Shown piece by piece: positions 18,161-29,830 of a DNA stretch of 38,648 bases. The translations under genes were made by a program, and so were the position numbers. A model generated the notes under the pieces. It saw only the letters and a program-made list of their open reading frames with translations. It ran no database searches and was not told the origin of the DNA. Every line of letters begins with the position of its first letter. Position 1 is the first letter of the stretch. This DNA comes from CAYPKW01 sp964411425 (GTDB taxonomy: Bacteria; Pseudomonadota; Alphaproteobacteria; Dongiales; Dongiaceae), in the NCBI GenBank assembly GCA_964411425.1, contig CAYPKW010000020.1:1-38648 (forward strand), in the 5' to 3' direction.

Positions 18161-19881
18161 CCGCGCACGATCCGGCCGCTACCCGCCCCGACGCCGGCGG
18201 CACTTGGCCCGCGGCGAGGCTGGTCGTGCGCCTCGAGGGCGAGCGGCGCCGCGCGCTCGAAGTGGGCCGCACCCGCCTGCTGGTCACCGGGGCGCTGTTC
18301 GCGCTCGCGTTCCTGGCGTTGGCGGCGCGCCTGGTCGAGGTGGGGCTGCTGAGCCAAGGGGCGGAGCCGCGCCAGGCGCTCGCACCTCTGGCGCCGCCGG
18401 CGAGCGAACGAGCGGCCATCCTCGACCGCAACGGCATGGTGCTGGCCGCGAACCTCGTCACCGCCTCGCTCTACGCCAACCCGCGGCAAGTGCTCGACCC
18501 CGCCGATGCGGCGCGGCGATTGGCCGAGGCGCTGCCCGACCTGAGCGAGCCCGAAATCGCCGCCAAGCTCGCCGCCGCGCGCGGCTTCGTCTGGCTCAAG
18601 CGCAACCTGACGCCGCGCCAGCAAGATGACGTGCTGCGGATCGGCATCCCCGGCCTCCATTTACGCAGCGACGAGCGACGGGTCTACCCGCAGGGCGCGC
18701 TGACGGCGCACGTCGTCGGCTACACCGACATCGACAACCACGGCATCGCCGGAATCGAGCAGTCGTTCGACGACGTGCTCGGCGACGGCTACGCGCCGCT
18801 CGCGCTGTCGCTCGACGTGCGCGTCCAGCATATGCTGCGCGAGGAGTTGGCGCGAGCGATGGCCGAGTTCGGCGGCGTCGGCGCCGCCGGCATGGTGCTC
18901 GACGCCAACACCGGCGAGGTGCTGGCGCTCGTCTCGCTGCCTGATTTCGACCCCGGCCATCCGGCCGGCGCGGCGGAGAACGCGCGCTTCAATCGCGCCA
19001 GCCTCGGCGTGTACGAGATGGGCTCGCCCTTCAAGGCGTTCAACACCGCGGCGGCGCTCGACCTCGGCATCGTCGATCTCGACGACCGCTACGACGCCAC
19101 GCGCCCGATCAGCGTCAACGGCTACACCATCAGCGACTACGAGCCGGAGAACCGGTGGCTCAGCGTGCGTGAAATCTTCGCGCGCTCCTCGAACATCGGC
19201 GCGGCGAAGATGGCGCTCGACGTAGGCGCGCCGGCGCAGCAGGACTTCCTGCGCCGGCTCGGCATGTTCCGGGCGTCCAGCATCGAGCTGCCCGAGCTGG
19301 GCCTGCCCAGCTTTCCCGCCGCCTGGCGGCCGATCAACACCATGACCATCGGCTTCGGACACGGCATCGCGGTGACCCCGGTGCACCTCGCGGCCGGCAT
19401 CGCGGCCATGGTCAACGGCGGCATCATGCGCCCGGCGACCCTGATCCGGCGCGCGCCCGGCGAGATCCCGGACGGCGAACGGGTGATTTCCGAGGCCACC
19501 TCGGCCGCCATGCGCCAGCTCATGCGCCTCGCCGTCGAGGCCGGCACCGGCAAGCGCGCCGACGCGCCCGGCTATCTGGTCGGCGGCAAGACCGGCACGG
19601 CCCAGAAGACGAACGGGCGCGGCTATAGCGCCGAGCTGCGCATCGCCTCCTTCGTCGGCGCCTTCCCGATGAGCGCGCCGCGCTACGTGGTCCTCGCGAT
19701 GATCGACGAGCCGAAGCCGAACGCGACATCGCGCGGCCAGGCCACCGGCGGCTGGGTGGCGGCGCCGGCGGTGGGCCGTCTCGTGCAGCGCATGGCGCCG
19801 CTCCTCGGCATCGAGCCGATCGAGGACGCCCTGCCCGATGCGGCGAACCCGCTGCTGGTGGCGGTGAGCGCGCAGGAGTAG
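18157..19881 (+). CDS. ftsI: Division-specific peptidoglycan transpeptidase FtsI (PBP3)
   Basis: FtsI cross-links septal peptidoglycan in the periplasm as partner of FtsW. The 574-aa protein has a cytosolic N-terminus, one membrane helix (about residues 43-65), a PBP dimer/pedestal domain and a transpeptidase domain. The catalytic motifs are visible: S290-x-x-K293 (MGSPFKAF), S344-S-N346 (ARSSNIG) and K478-T-G (GGKTGTAQ). The start ATG overlaps the ftsL stop. The gene ends five bases before murE, with the murE ribosome site AGGAG inside its last codons. Confidence 0.95.
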   Translation: MTAHDPAATRPDAGGTWPAARLVVRLEGERRRALEVGRTRLLVTGALFALAFLALAARLVEVGLLSQGAEPRQALAPLAPPASERAAILDRNGMVLAANLVTASLYANPRQVLDPADAARRLAEALPDLSEPEIAAKLAAARGFVWLKRNLTPRQQDDVLRIGIPGLHLRSDERRVYPQGALTAHVVGYTDIDNHGIAGIEQSFDDVLGDGYAPLALSLDVRVQHMLREELARAMAEFGGVGAAGMVLDANTGEVLALVSLPDFDPGHPAGAAENARFNRASLGVYEMGSPFKAFNTAAALDLGIVDLDDRYDATRPISVNGYTISDYEPENRWLSVREIFARSSNIGAAKMALDVGAPAQQDFLRRLGMFRASSIELPELGLPSFPAAWRPINTMTIGFGHGIAVTPVHLAAGIAAMVNGGIMRPATLIRRAPGEIPDGERVISEATSAAMRQLMRLAVEAGTGKRADAPGYLVGGKTGTAQKTNGRGYSAELRIASFVGAFPMSAPRYVVLAMIDEPKPNATSRGQATGGWVAAPAVGRLVQRMAPLLGIEPIEDALPDAANPLLVAVSAQE

Positions 19882-19886
19882 GCGCC

Positions 19887-21367
<1,481 letters not shown>

Positions 21368-21371
<4 letters not shown>

Positions 21372-22792
21372 GCGAGCCGCTGTGGACCGCCGAGAGCGCC
21401 GCCCTATGTGGGCGCTCGACCGCCCCTTGGCGGGCCGAGGGCGTGTCGATCGACAGCCGCGCGCTGGCGCCGGGCGACCTGTTCGTGGCCTTGGTCGGGC
21501 CGCGTTTCGACGGCCACGATTTCGTCGCCGCCGCGTTCAGGGCGGGCGCCGCCGCGGCGCTCGTCCACCGCGTTCCGGAAGGCCTGCCGAAGGACGCGCC
21601 GCTGCTGCTGGCGGAGGACACCATGGCGGCGCTGGAACGGCTCGGTCGCGCCGGCCGGCAGCGGACCCGCGCCCGCATCCTCGCGATCACCGGCAGCGTC
21701 GGCAAGACCGGCACCAAGGAGGCGCTGCGCCGCGCGCTCGAAGCGCAATCGCCGACCTTCGCCGCCGCCGGCAGCCTCAACAATCGGTGGGGCGTGCCGC
21801 TGTCGCTGGCGCGGCTGCCGCGCGACGCCCGCTACGGCATCTTCGAGCTCGGGATGAATCACGCGGGCGAGATTCGGCCCCTCGCCCGGCAGGTGCGCCC
21901 CGATCTCGCCATCGTCACCGCGATCGAGGCGGTGCATCTCGAATTCTTCGCTTCGCTGGCGGCGATCGCCGATGCCAAGGCGGAGATCTTCGAAGGCATG
22001 GGGCCGGGCGGCACCGCCGTCCTCAACCGCGACAACGAATTCTTCGACCGGCTGGCGGGGAGCGCCAGCGCCAACGGGCTCGCGCGCGTCATCGGGTTCG
22101 GTAGCCACGCCGGCGCCGAGGCGCGGCTTGTCGCCTGCGAGGCCGACGACCGGGGCAGCGACGTGAGCGCCGACATCATGGGCGAGCGCATTCACTATCG
22201 GTTGGGATTGCCGGGCCGGCACTGGGTCATGAACAGCCTGGCGGTGCTGGCGGCGCTGCAAGCCGTGGGCGCGGACCTCGGCACCGGCGCCGCGGCGCTC
22301 TGCGCGTTCGAGGCGCTGGCGGGCCGCGGCCGGCAGCACGAGGTGGCCCTCGCCGGCGGTAGCTTCCGGCTGATCGACGAGAGCTACAACGCCAGCCCCG
22401 CCGCCACCCGGGCGGCCCTCGCGGTGCTGGCGAGCGCAGCACCCGGCGCGGGCGGGCGACGCATCGCGGTGCTGGGCGACATGCGCGAGCTCGGGGATTC
22501 AGGGCCCCGGTTGCACGCCGAGCTCGCGCCCGACTTGCTCGCCGCCGGGGTCGACCTCGCGTTCACCGCCGGGCCGCTGATGGAACGGCTGTCCGAGGCC
22601 CTGCCGCGCGAGCGCCGCGGCGGCCACGCGCCCGACGCGGCGCGGTTGGTTCCGCTCGTCCTCAACGCGGTGCGCCCCGGCGACGTGGTGCTGGTCAAGG
22701 GTTCGCTCGGCAGCCGAATGGGGCCGATCGTCGCCGTGCTGCAGGCCTTGGCGGGCGCGGGGCCGCGCTCGCGCGCGGCCAACGGCGAGTAG
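21368..22792 (+). CDS. murF: UDP-MurNAc-tripeptide:D-Ala-D-Ala ligase MurF
   Basis: MurF attaches D-Ala-D-Ala to UDP-MurNAc-tripeptide. The 474-aa protein shows VSIDSRALAPGDLFVAL in the N-terminal domain, the ATP-binding ITGSVGKTGTK (K113), ELGMNHAGEIRPL, a HLEFFASLAAIADAKAEIF helix, and ESYNASPAATRAAL in the C-terminal domain. The frame is open far upstream, but that is a shadow of murE. The GTG at 21368 overlaps the murE stop as GTGA and gives the usual length. mraY follows after 11 bases. Confidence 0.94.
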
Positions 22793-22803
22793 GAGGCCGC
22801 GGC

Positions 22804-23892
22804 ATGCTGTTCAACCTGCTGGTCCCGCTCGCCGACGAGTTCAGCCTCTTCAATCTGTTCCGCTATCTCACCTTTCGCAGCGGCGGAGCGGCGATGACGG
22901 CGCTCGTCATCAGCTTCCTTCTGGGGCCGCGCGTGATCGAGTGGCTGCGGCGCCTGCAACGCAATGGCCAGCCGATCCGCGCCGACGGACCGGAGACGCA
23001 TCTCATCCGCAAGGCCGGTACGCCGACCATGGGCGGGGTCCTCATCCTGCTGGCCCTGCTGTTGAGCACGCTGCTCTGGGCCGACCTCGCCAACGGCTAC
23101 GTGTGGGTAGTGCTGCTGGTCACCGTCGGCTTCGGGGCCATCGGCTTCGGCGACGATTACCTGAAGCTCATTCGGCGCAGCAGCAAGGGGCTGCCCGGCC
23201 GCCTGCGCCTTCTCGTCGAGCTCGCGATCGGCGCGCTGGCGGCGCTGGCCGTGGTTTGGCTGACCGAGGCGCCGCTCGCCACCGGCCTGGCGCTGCCCTT
23301 CGTCAAGGACCTGCTGGTGCCGCTCGGCTGGGCCTTCGTGCCGGCGGCCGCCCTCGTCATGGTCGGCGCCTCCAACGCCGTCAACCTCACGGACGGCCTC
23401 GACGGGCTTGCCATCGTACCGGTGATGATCGCCGCCGCGTGCTTCGCCCTCATCGCCTATCTCGCCGGCAACGCGGTGTTCGCCAACTACCTGCAGATCA
23501 ACTTCGTGCCCGGCTCGGGCGAGCTTGCCGTGCTGTGCGGCGCCTTGGTCGGCGCCAGCCTCGGCTTCCTGTGGTTCAACGCGCCGCCGGCCATGGTGTT
23601 CATGGGCGACACCGGCTCGCTCGCCGTGGGCGGCGCCCTGGGCGCCATCAGCGTCGTCGCCAAGCACGAGCTGGTGCTGGCCATCGTCGGCGGCCTGTTC
23701 GTGCTGGAGACCGTGTCGGTCATCGTCCAGGTGGCCTCGTTCAAGCTGACCGGCCGGCGCGTGTTCCGCATGGCGCCGCTGCACCACCATTTCGAGAAGA
23801 AAGGTTGGGCGGAGCCCACCATCGTCATCCGCTTCTGGATCATCGCCATGATCCTGGCGCTGGCGGGGCTGGCCACCCTGAAGCTCAGATGA
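22804..23892 (+). CDS. mraY: Phospho-MurNAc-pentapeptide transferase MraY
   Basis: MraY transfers phospho-MurNAc-pentapeptide to undecaprenyl phosphate, making lipid I at the inner membrane. The 362-aa protein has about ten membrane segments. Catalytic and binding motifs are present: GTPTMGGVLI, the Asp pair GFGDDYLK, NLTDGLDGLA, FMGDTGSLAVGG, and APLHHHFEKKGW, the loop specific to MraY. The ATG is 11 bases after murF, with an AGGAGG-like site in between. The stop overlaps the murD ATG. Confidence 0.96.
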   Translation: MLFNLLVPLADEFSLFNLFRYLTFRSGGAAMTALVISFLLGPRVIEWLRRLQRNGQPIRADGPETHLIRKAGTPTMGGVLILLALLLSTLLWADLANGYVWVVLLVTVGFGAIGFGDDYLKLIRRSSKGLPGRLRLLVELAIGALAALAVVWLTEAPLATGLALPFVKDLLVPLGWAFVPAAALVMVGASNAVNLTDGLDGLAIVPVMIAAACFALIAYLAGNAVFANYLQINFVPGSGELAVLCGALVGASLGFLWFNAPPAMVFMGDTGSLAVGGALGAISVVAKHELVLAIVGGLFVLETVSVIVQVASFKLTGRRVFRMAPLHHHFEKKGWAEPTIVIRFWIIAMILALAGLATLKLR

Positions 23893-25247
23893 GCGTTGCG
23901 GTCGATCTCTACGCCGGGCGCACGGTGGCGGTGATGGGCCTAGGCCTGTCGGGCCAGGCGGCGGCGCTGGCGCTCGCCGCCGGCGGCGCCAAGGTGTGGG
24001 CCTGGGACGACGACGCCAAGGCGCGCCGGTCGATGGCGGCGGCCGGCATCGCGCCGGTCGATCTCTACGCCGCCGACTGGCGCGTGCCGGCGAGCCTGGT
24101 ATTGAGCCCCGGGATTGCGCACACGCACCCGCGGCCGCATCCGATCGCGGCCAAGGCGCGGGCCGCCCGTACCCCCATCGTCGGCGACGTGGAGCTGCTG
24201 CTGCGGGCGCGACCCGCGATCTATGTCGGCGTCACTGGCACGAACGGCAAGTCCACCACCACGGCGCTGATCGGCCACGTGCTGAAGAGCGCCGGCCGGC
24301 GCGTCGAGGTCGGCGGCAACCTCGGCACGCCCGCGCTTGCGCTGGCGCCGCTCGACCCGGGCGACATTTACGTCATCGAGATGTCGTCCTACCAACTGGA
24401 GCTGACGCCTTCGGCCGCGTTCCGGGTGGCGGTGCTGCTCAACGTCAGCCCCGACCATCTGGAGCGCCACGGCGGCCTCCAAGGTTACGTGGCGGCGAAG
24501 CGGCGCATCTTCGACGGCCAGCCCGCTGGTGCGACCGCGGTAATCGGCATCGACGACGCGACCGGTCGCGACATCGCGGCGGCGCTGAGGGACCGCAACG
24601 TCATTCGGATTTCGGCGCGCGAATCGGCCGACGTTTCGGCGGCGGCGGGCGTGCTGGTGGACCGGCGCCGGGGCGCGGTCACGGTCATGGACCTGCGCCG
24701 CCTTCAGCACCTGCCGGGCGAGCACAACTGGCAGAACGCCGCCGCGGCCTATGCCGCGTGCAGCGCGCTCGGCCTGGCGGGCGCGGCGATCGCCGCCGGC
24801 ATCGCCGGCTTCCCCGGTCTCGCCCATCGGCAGGAACCGATCGCCACCATCGCCGGTGTGCGCTACGTCAACGACAGCAAGGCGACCAACGCCGACGCGG
24901 CGGCCAAGGCGCTCGCCTGCTACGACACGATCTACTGGATCGCCGGCGGCCGGCCGAAGGAAGGCGGGATCGCGGCGCTCGAAAGCTTCCATCCGCGCAT
25001 CGCGCACGCCTATCTGATCGGCGAGGCGGCGGCGGCGTTCGCCCTTGCGCTGGAGGGCCGCGTGCCGTGCACGCGCTGCGGTACCCTCGACAGGGCGGTC
25101 GCGACGGCGGCCGCGGCGGCCGAGGCCGACCCGCGGCCCGGCGCCGTCGTGCTGCTGTCGCCCGCTTGCGCCTCGTTCGACCAGTACGCCGACTTCGAGG
25201 CGCGCGGCGAGCACTTCCGGCGCCTGGTCGAGGCGCGGGCGTCATGA
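23889..25247 (+). CDS. murD: UDP-MurNAc-L-Ala:D-Glu ligase MurD
   Basis: MurD adds D-glutamate to UDP-MurNAc-L-Ala. The 452-aa protein begins with a Rossmann-like domain (TVAVMGLGLSGQAAALAL). The ATP site is VTGTNGKSTTT (K121), followed by EMSSYQLEL and LNVSPDHLERHGG. The C-terminal domain carries NDSKATNADAAAKAL and LLSPACASFDQYADFEARG, both typical of MurD. The ATG overlaps the mraY stop, and its own stop overlaps the ftsW ATG. Confidence 0.95.
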   Translation: MSVAVDLYAGRTVAVMGLGLSGQAAALALAAGGAKVWAWDDDAKARRSMAAAGIAPVDLYAADWRVPASLVLSPGIAHTHPRPHPIAAKARAARTPIVGDVELLLRARPAIYVGVTGTNGKSTTTALIGHVLKSAGRRVEVGGNLGTPALALAPLDPGDIYVIEMSSYQLELTPSAAFRVAVLLNVSPDHLERHGGLQGYVAAKRRIFDGQPAGATAVIGIDDATGRDIAAALRDRNVIRISARESADVSAAAGVLVDRRRGAVTVMDLRRLQHLPGEHNWQNAAAAYAACSALGLAGAAIAAGIAGFPGLAHRQEPIATIAGVRYVNDSKATNADAAAKALACYDTIYWIAGGRPKEGGIAALESFHPRIAHAYLIGEAAAAFALALEGRVPCTRCGTLDRAVATAAAAAEADPRPGAVVLLSPACASFDQYADFEARGEHFRRLVEARAS

Positions 25248-26365
25248 CGATATTCGCCCGCGACGATACCAGCCTCGCCGCCCGCTGGTGGTGGACGGTG
25301 GATCGCTGGACGCTGGCGGCGCTCGCCGGGCTGATGTTCTTCGGCGTCATCCTCGTCCTGGCGGCGACCCCGGCGGTGGCGCTGCGCATCGGCCTCGACG
25401 GCTTCGCGCTGGCCGAGCGTCACTTCGTGGCGCTGCCGGCGGCGGCGCTGACGATGCTGGGCGCGTCGCTGTTCAGCCTGCGCGGGGTGCGCCGCCTGGC
25501 GACGCTGGGCTTCGCGGTATCGCTGGCGCTCACCTTGTACACGCTCGTCGGCGCGGCCGAGATCAAGGGCGCCACGCGCTGGCTCAGCATCGTCGGGGTG
25601 TCGCTGCAACCGTCCGAGTTCCTGAAACCCACCCTCGCCGTCGTCACGGCCTGGCTGCTGGCCGTCGAGCGCGGACCGCGCGCGCTGCCGAGTACCGTCG
25701 CATTCGCGCTGTTCGCCGTAGCGCTGGCGGCGCTGTTGCGCCAGCCCGACTTCGGCATGGCGGCGGTGATCGCCGCGACCTGGCTGGTCCAGGTCTTCCT
25801 CGCCGGGCTGGCGATGGGCTGGGTGACGCTGCTCGGCGCCTTCGGCGTCGCCGGCGTGGTCGGCGCCTACTTCGTCTTCCCGCACGTGGCGCTCCGCATC
25901 GACGGCTTCATCGACCCGCAGAGCGTCGACAACTACCAGGTCGACCGCTCGCTGGAGGGCTTCGCGAACGGCGGCCTGTTCGGCCGCGGTCCCGGCGAGG
26001 GCACGGTGAAGCTGGCGCTGCCCGATGCGCATTCGGACTTCGTCTTCGCGGTGGCCGGCGAGGAGTTCGGCACATTCGTCTGCCTAGTGCTGGTGGGGCT
26101 GTTCGCCTTCGTTCTGCTGCGGGGGATCGCGCGGCTCCTCCACGAGAACAGTCCCTTCGTGCAACTCGCTGCGGGCGGACTGCTCGCCGGTTTCGGCTTG
26201 CAGGCGCTGGTCAACATGGGCTCGGCGCTCAACCTGATGCCGCCCAAGGGCATGACGCTGCCCTTTATTAGCTATGGCGGCTCCTCGCTGGTGGCCACGG
26301 GGCTCGCCATGGGCATGCTGCTGGCGCTCACCCGCCGGCGCGCCGGCGCGGGGGACACGCCATGA
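25244..26365 (+). CDS. ftsW: Septal peptidoglycan glycosyltransferase FtsW
   Basis: SEDS-family polymerase that builds septal glycan strands together with FtsI. The 373-aa protein has about ten membrane helices after a cytosolic N-terminus. Family signatures are GATRWLSIVGVSLQPSEF, LLRQPDFGMAAV (with the Asp of the catalytic site), the long periplasmic loop with YQVDRSLEGFANGGLFGRG, PDAHSDFVFAVAGEEFG, and PFISYGGSS near the end. Ends overlap murD and murG as ATGA. Confidence 0.95.
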   Translation: MTIFARDDTSLAARWWWTVDRWTLAALAGLMFFGVILVLAATPAVALRIGLDGFALAERHFVALPAAALTMLGASLFSLRGVRRLATLGFAVSLALTLYTLVGAAEIKGATRWLSIVGVSLQPSEFLKPTLAVVTAWLLAVERGPRALPSTVAFALFAVALAALLRQPDFGMAAVIAATWLVQVFLAGLAMGWVTLLGAFGVAGVVGAYFVFPHVALRIDGFIDPQSVDNYQVDRSLEGFANGGLFGRGPGEGTVKLALPDAHSDFVFAVAGEEFGTFVCLVLVGLFAFVLLRGIARLLHENSPFVQLAAGGLLAGFGLQALVNMGSALNLMPPKGMTLPFISYGGSSLVATGLAMGMLLALTRRRAGAGDTP

Positions 26366-27477
26366 GGGCGCGGCCGCTCGTGCTGCTCGCCGCCGGGGGC
26401 ACCGGCGGCCACTTGTTCCCGGCCGAGGCGCTGGCCGGCGAGTTGATCGGGTTGGGCTTCGAGGTGGCGCTGGTCACCGACCGGCGCGGCCGGAGCTTCG
26501 CCGACAGGTTGCCGGTGACAACGTATTTCGTCGCCGCCGGAGGGCTCGCCGGCGGCAGCCTGTGGCGACGCGCACTGGGGGCGCTGCGTCTCGCCCTCGG
26601 CCTCGTCCAGGCGCGCCGGCTGATCGCCAGATTGCGTCCGGACGCGGCCGTGGGGTTCGGCGGCTACGCCTCAGTGCCGACCATGGCGGCGGCGGTCCTG
26701 GCCGGACTACCCACCCTGGTGCACGAGCAGAATGCGGTGCTGGGCCGGGCCAATCGGCTGCTCGCGCGCCGCGTCGGCTGCGTCGCGATTTCCTTCGAGC
26801 CGGCGGCGATGCGAGGGTTGCCGGCGAACGCGCCCGCGATCGTCACCGGCAATCCGGTGCGTCCGGCGATCGGCGCCATCGCCCTGCAAGCCTACCAGCC
26901 GCCGCGGGGCCAGGCGTTCGAGCTGCTGGTGCTGGGCGGCAGCCTGGGCGCCCGGGTGTTCAGCCGCGTCGTGCCCGAGGCCGTAGGCCTGCTTGACGAC
27001 GAGCCGCGCCGGCGGCTTGCCATCGCCCAGCAATGCCGCGCCGAGGACCTGGAGGCGGTGCGGGCGGCTTACGGCAGACTTGGGGTGGCGGCCGAGCTGT
27101 CGTCCTTCTTCGACGACGTGCCGCGGCGCCTCGCGGCGGCGCATCTGGTGATCGCGCGAGCCGGCGCCTCCACCGTGGCCGAGCTGGCGGCGGCCGGGCG
27201 GCCGGCCATCCTAGTGCCCTATCCGCATGCCGCCGACGACCACCAGTCTGCCAACGCGCGGGCCATGGCCGCTGGCGGCGGCGCCTGGCGGGTGCCAGAA
27301 CCCGAGTTCACCGGAACGGGGCTCGCGGCGCGGCTGGGCGACCTCATTGCGGCGCCGGGGCTGCTGGCCGAGGCGGCCGCCGCGGCGCGCGCCTTCGGGC
27401 GGCCCGACGCGGCCAAGCGGCTGGCCCAGGCGGTGCTGGAGCTGCTGCGGCCCGAGCGCCGGGAGGCGGTCGCATGA
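26362..27477 (+). CDS. murG: UDP-GlcNAc:lipid I N-acetylglucosaminyltransferase MurG
   Basis: MurG adds GlcNAc to lipid I to form lipid II on the inner face of the membrane. The 371-aa GT-B protein begins with LLAAGGTGGHLFPAEALA, the Gly-rich loop 1. Later come GFGGYASVPTMAAA, VHEQNAVLGRANRLLA, LGGSLGARVFS (loop 3), and ARAGASTVAELAAAGRPAIL followed by PHAADDHQSANA, which bind UDP-GlcNAc. The frame overlaps ftsW and murC as ATGA. Confidence 0.96.
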   Translation: MRARPLVLLAAGGTGGHLFPAEALAGELIGLGFEVALVTDRRGRSFADRLPVTTYFVAAGGLAGGSLWRRALGALRLALGLVQARRLIARLRPDAAVGFGGYASVPTMAAAVLAGLPTLVHEQNAVLGRANRLLARRVGCVAISFEPAAMRGLPANAPAIVTGNPVRPAIGAIALQAYQPPRGQAFELLVLGGSLGARVFSRVVPEAVGLLDDEPRRRLAIAQQCRAEDLEAVRAAYGRLGVAAELSSFFDDVPRRLAAAHLVIARAGASTVAELAAAGRPAILVPYPHAADDHQSANARAMAAGGGAWRVPEPEFTGTGLAARLGDLIAAPGLLAEAAAAARAFGRPDAAKRLAQAVLELLRPERREAVA

Positions 27478-28901
27478 GGAAGCTGCCGCTCGACATCGGG
27501 GTGCTGCATTTTGTCGGCATCGGCGGCATCGGCATGAGCGGCATCGCCGAGATCCTGCGCAACCTGGACTACAGGGTGCAGGGCAGCGACCTCGCCGACA
27601 ACGCCAACGTGAAGCGCCTGCGCGCGCTCGGGATTCCGATCGCGATCGGCCACCGCCCGGACAACCTTGGGGCGGCCGAGGTCGTGGTCGTTTCGTCGGC
27701 CGTCAAGCCCGACAATCCGGAAGTGACGGCGGCGCGCGAGCGCCGCCTGCCGGTCGTGCGCCGGGCCGAGATGCTGGGCGAGCTGATGCGCCTCAAGTGG
27801 TCGGTCGCCATCGCCGGGACGCACGGCAAGACCACCACCACCTCGCTGGTGGCGGCGCTCTTCGACGCGGCCGGCCTCGACCCCACCGTGATCAACGGCG
27901 GCATCATCAACGCTTACGGCACCAACGCCCGGCTCGGCGCCGGCGACTGGATGGTGGTCGAGGCCGACGAGTCGGACGGCACCTTCGTCAAGCTGCCGGC
28001 GACCATCGCCGTGGTCACCAACATGGACCCCGAGCACCTAGATTTTTACGGCACGGTCGAGGCGATGAACCGCGGCTACGAGGAGTTCGCCAAGAACATA
28101 CCGTTTTACGGCTTCGCCGCGCTGTGCATCGACCATCCGGTGGTGCAGGCGATGATCAGCCGCATCGCGGACCGGCGCATCGTCACCTACGGCATGAGCC
28201 CGCAGGCCGAGGTGCGCGCCGTCGCCATGGAGATGGACGGCGCCGGCTCCACCTTCGACGCCGTCGTCGCCGACCGCCCGGACGGCGCCGGGCGCACCAT
28301 CGAGCGCCTCCGGCTGCCGATGCTGGGCGCCCACAACGTGCAGAACTCGCTGGCCGCCATCGCGGTCGCGCACCAGATGGGCATCGCCGACGAGGTGATC
28401 CGGCAGGGGCTGGCCGGCTTCGCCGGCGTCAAGCGCCGCTTCACCCGCACCGGCGAGGCGGGCGGCGTCGGCGTCATCGACGACTACGGTCATCACCCGG
28501 TGGAAATCGCCGCCGTGCTCGCGGCGGCCCGCGTGGCGACCAAGGGCAAGGTGATCGCCGTCGTGCAGCCGCACCGCTATACGCGCCTCGCTCATCTGTT
28601 CGAGGGCTTCTGCACCTGCTTCAACGACGCCGATCAAGTGCTGGTGGCCGACGTTTACGCGGCCGGCGAGGAGCCGATCGCGGGCATCGATCGTGACGCG
28701 CTGGTGGCGGGCCTGCTCGCGCACGGCCACCGCAACGCGGGCCCGCTCGAAGCACCCGACGAGCTTGCGCGCCTCGTCGCCGAAGCGGCGCGGCCGGGCG
28801 ATCTCGTGGTCTGCGTCGGGGCCGGCAGCATCACCCAATGGGCGAACGCCCTGCCCGGCGAGCTCGCCAAGCTCTACGCCGAGCGGGAAGCGGCCGGATG
28901 A
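27474..28901 (+). CDS. murC: UDP-MurNAc:L-alanine ligase MurC
   Basis: MurC starts the stem peptide by joining L-alanine to UDP-MurNAc. The 475-aa protein has the N-terminal HFVGIGGIGMSGIAEIL, the ATP-binding GTHGKTTTTSLVA (K119), EADESDGTF, NMDPEHLDFYG, and C-terminal DDYGHHPVEIAAVLAA and QPHRYTRLAHLFEGF. Length is normal. Upstream in-frame residues overlap murG in another frame; the ATG at 27474 overlapping the murG stop gives the family start. Confidence 0.96.
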   Translation: MRKLPLDIGVLHFVGIGGIGMSGIAEILRNLDYRVQGSDLADNANVKRLRALGIPIAIGHRPDNLGAAEVVVVSSAVKPDNPEVTAARERRLPVVRRAEMLGELMRLKWSVAIAGTHGKTTTTSLVAALFDAAGLDPTVINGGIINAYGTNARLGAGDWMVVEADESDGTFVKLPATIAVVTNMDPEHLDFYGTVEAMNRGYEEFAKNIPFYGFAALCIDHPVVQAMISRIADRRIVTYGMSPQAEVRAVAMEMDGAGSTFDAVVADRPDGAGRTIERLRLPMLGAHNVQNSLAAIAVAHQMGIADEVIRQGLAGFAGVKRRFTRTGEAGGVGVIDDYGHHPVEIAAVLAAARVATKGKVIAVVQPHRYTRLAHLFEGFCTCFNDADQVLVADVYAAGEEPIAGIDRDALVAGLLAHGHRNAGPLEAPDELARLVAEAARPGDLVVCVGAGSITQWANALPGELAKLYAEREAAG

Positions 28902-29830
28902 TGGCGGCGCCGCTCATCCGTCCGCTGATCGAGCGCCTGCCGGCGGTGCGCGGACGTCTCAGCGCCAATTCGCCGCTCGCCGGCATCACCTGGTTCCGCG
29001 TCGGCGGGCCGGCCGAGGTCATGTTCCGCCCGGCCGACCGCGCCGACCTGATGCAGTTCCTCGCCGCCAAGCCGGCCGACGCGCCGGTGACGGTCATCGG
29101 CGTCGGCTCCAACCTCCTGGTGCGCGACGGCGGCGTGCCGGGGGTGGTGGTGCGCCTCGGCCGCGGCTTCGCCGACATCCGGGTCGCCGGCGAGCGGGTG
29201 ACGGCGGGGGCGGCGGCGCTCGACCTCAACGTGGCGTTCGGGGCGCGCGACGCGGGCCTCGCGGGCCTTGAGTTCCTGAGCGGGATTCCCGGCACCATCG
29301 GCGGCGCGCTGCGCATGAACGCGGGCGCCTACGGCCGCGAGATGGTGGACGCGACCGACGCCGCGGAGGCGCTCGACGAAGAGGGGCGATTGCATCGCCT
29401 GAGCCGAGCCGAGCTCGGCTTCTCCTACCGGCGCTCGGCCGTGCCGGATGGGTGGATATTCGTCTCGGCCGAGCTCCTCGGTCGCCCGGACGATCCCGCC
29501 GAAATCGCCCGACGCATGCGCGACATCCAGCAGACGCGCGAGTCGAGCCAGCCGATCCGTACCCGCACCGGCGGCTCCACCTTCGCCAATCCGACGGGCG
29601 CGAAGCACAAGGCCTGGGAACTGATCGAGGCGGCCGGCTGCCGGGGCCTGCGGCGCGGCGGCGCCGTCGTGTCGGAGCAGCACTGCAACTTCCTGATCAA
29701 CACCGGAAACGCCACGGCCGCCGACCTCGAAGGGCTGGGCGAGGAGGTGCGCCGGCGCGTGCTGGCGGCCACCGGCGTCGCGCTGGAATGGGAGATCCGG
29801 CGCATCGGCGTGCCGGAGGCGAAGCGATGA
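28898..29830 (+). CDS. murB: UDP-N-acetylenolpyruvoylglucosamine reductase MurB
   Basis: FAD enzyme that reduces UDP-GlcNAc-enolpyruvate to UDP-MurNAc with NADPH. The 310-aa protein has NSPLAGITWFRVGGPAEVMF, VIGVGSNLLVRDGG, the FAD-binding SGIPGTIGGALRMNAGAYG, FSYRRSAVP, SGGSTFANP-like RTGGSTFANPTG, and GAVVSEQHCNFLINTGNATA with the catalytic Ser and the conserved Glu. It is the type II arrangement. Two adjacent ATGs (28898, 28901) are possible; the first overlaps the murC stop. Confidence 0.95.
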   Translation: MMAAPLIRPLIERLPAVRGRLSANSPLAGITWFRVGGPAEVMFRPADRADLMQFLAAKPADAPVTVIGVGSNLLVRDGGVPGVVVRLGRGFADIRVAGERVTAGAAALDLNVAFGARDAGLAGLEFLSGIPGTIGGALRMNAGAYGREMVDATDAAEALDEEGRLHRLSRAELGFSYRRSAVPDGWIFVSAELLGRPDDPAEIARRMRDIQQTRESSQPIRTRTGGSTFANPTGAKHKAWELIEAAGCRGLRRGGAVVSEQHCNFLINTGNATAADLEGLGEEVRRRVLAATGVALEWEIRRIGVPEAKR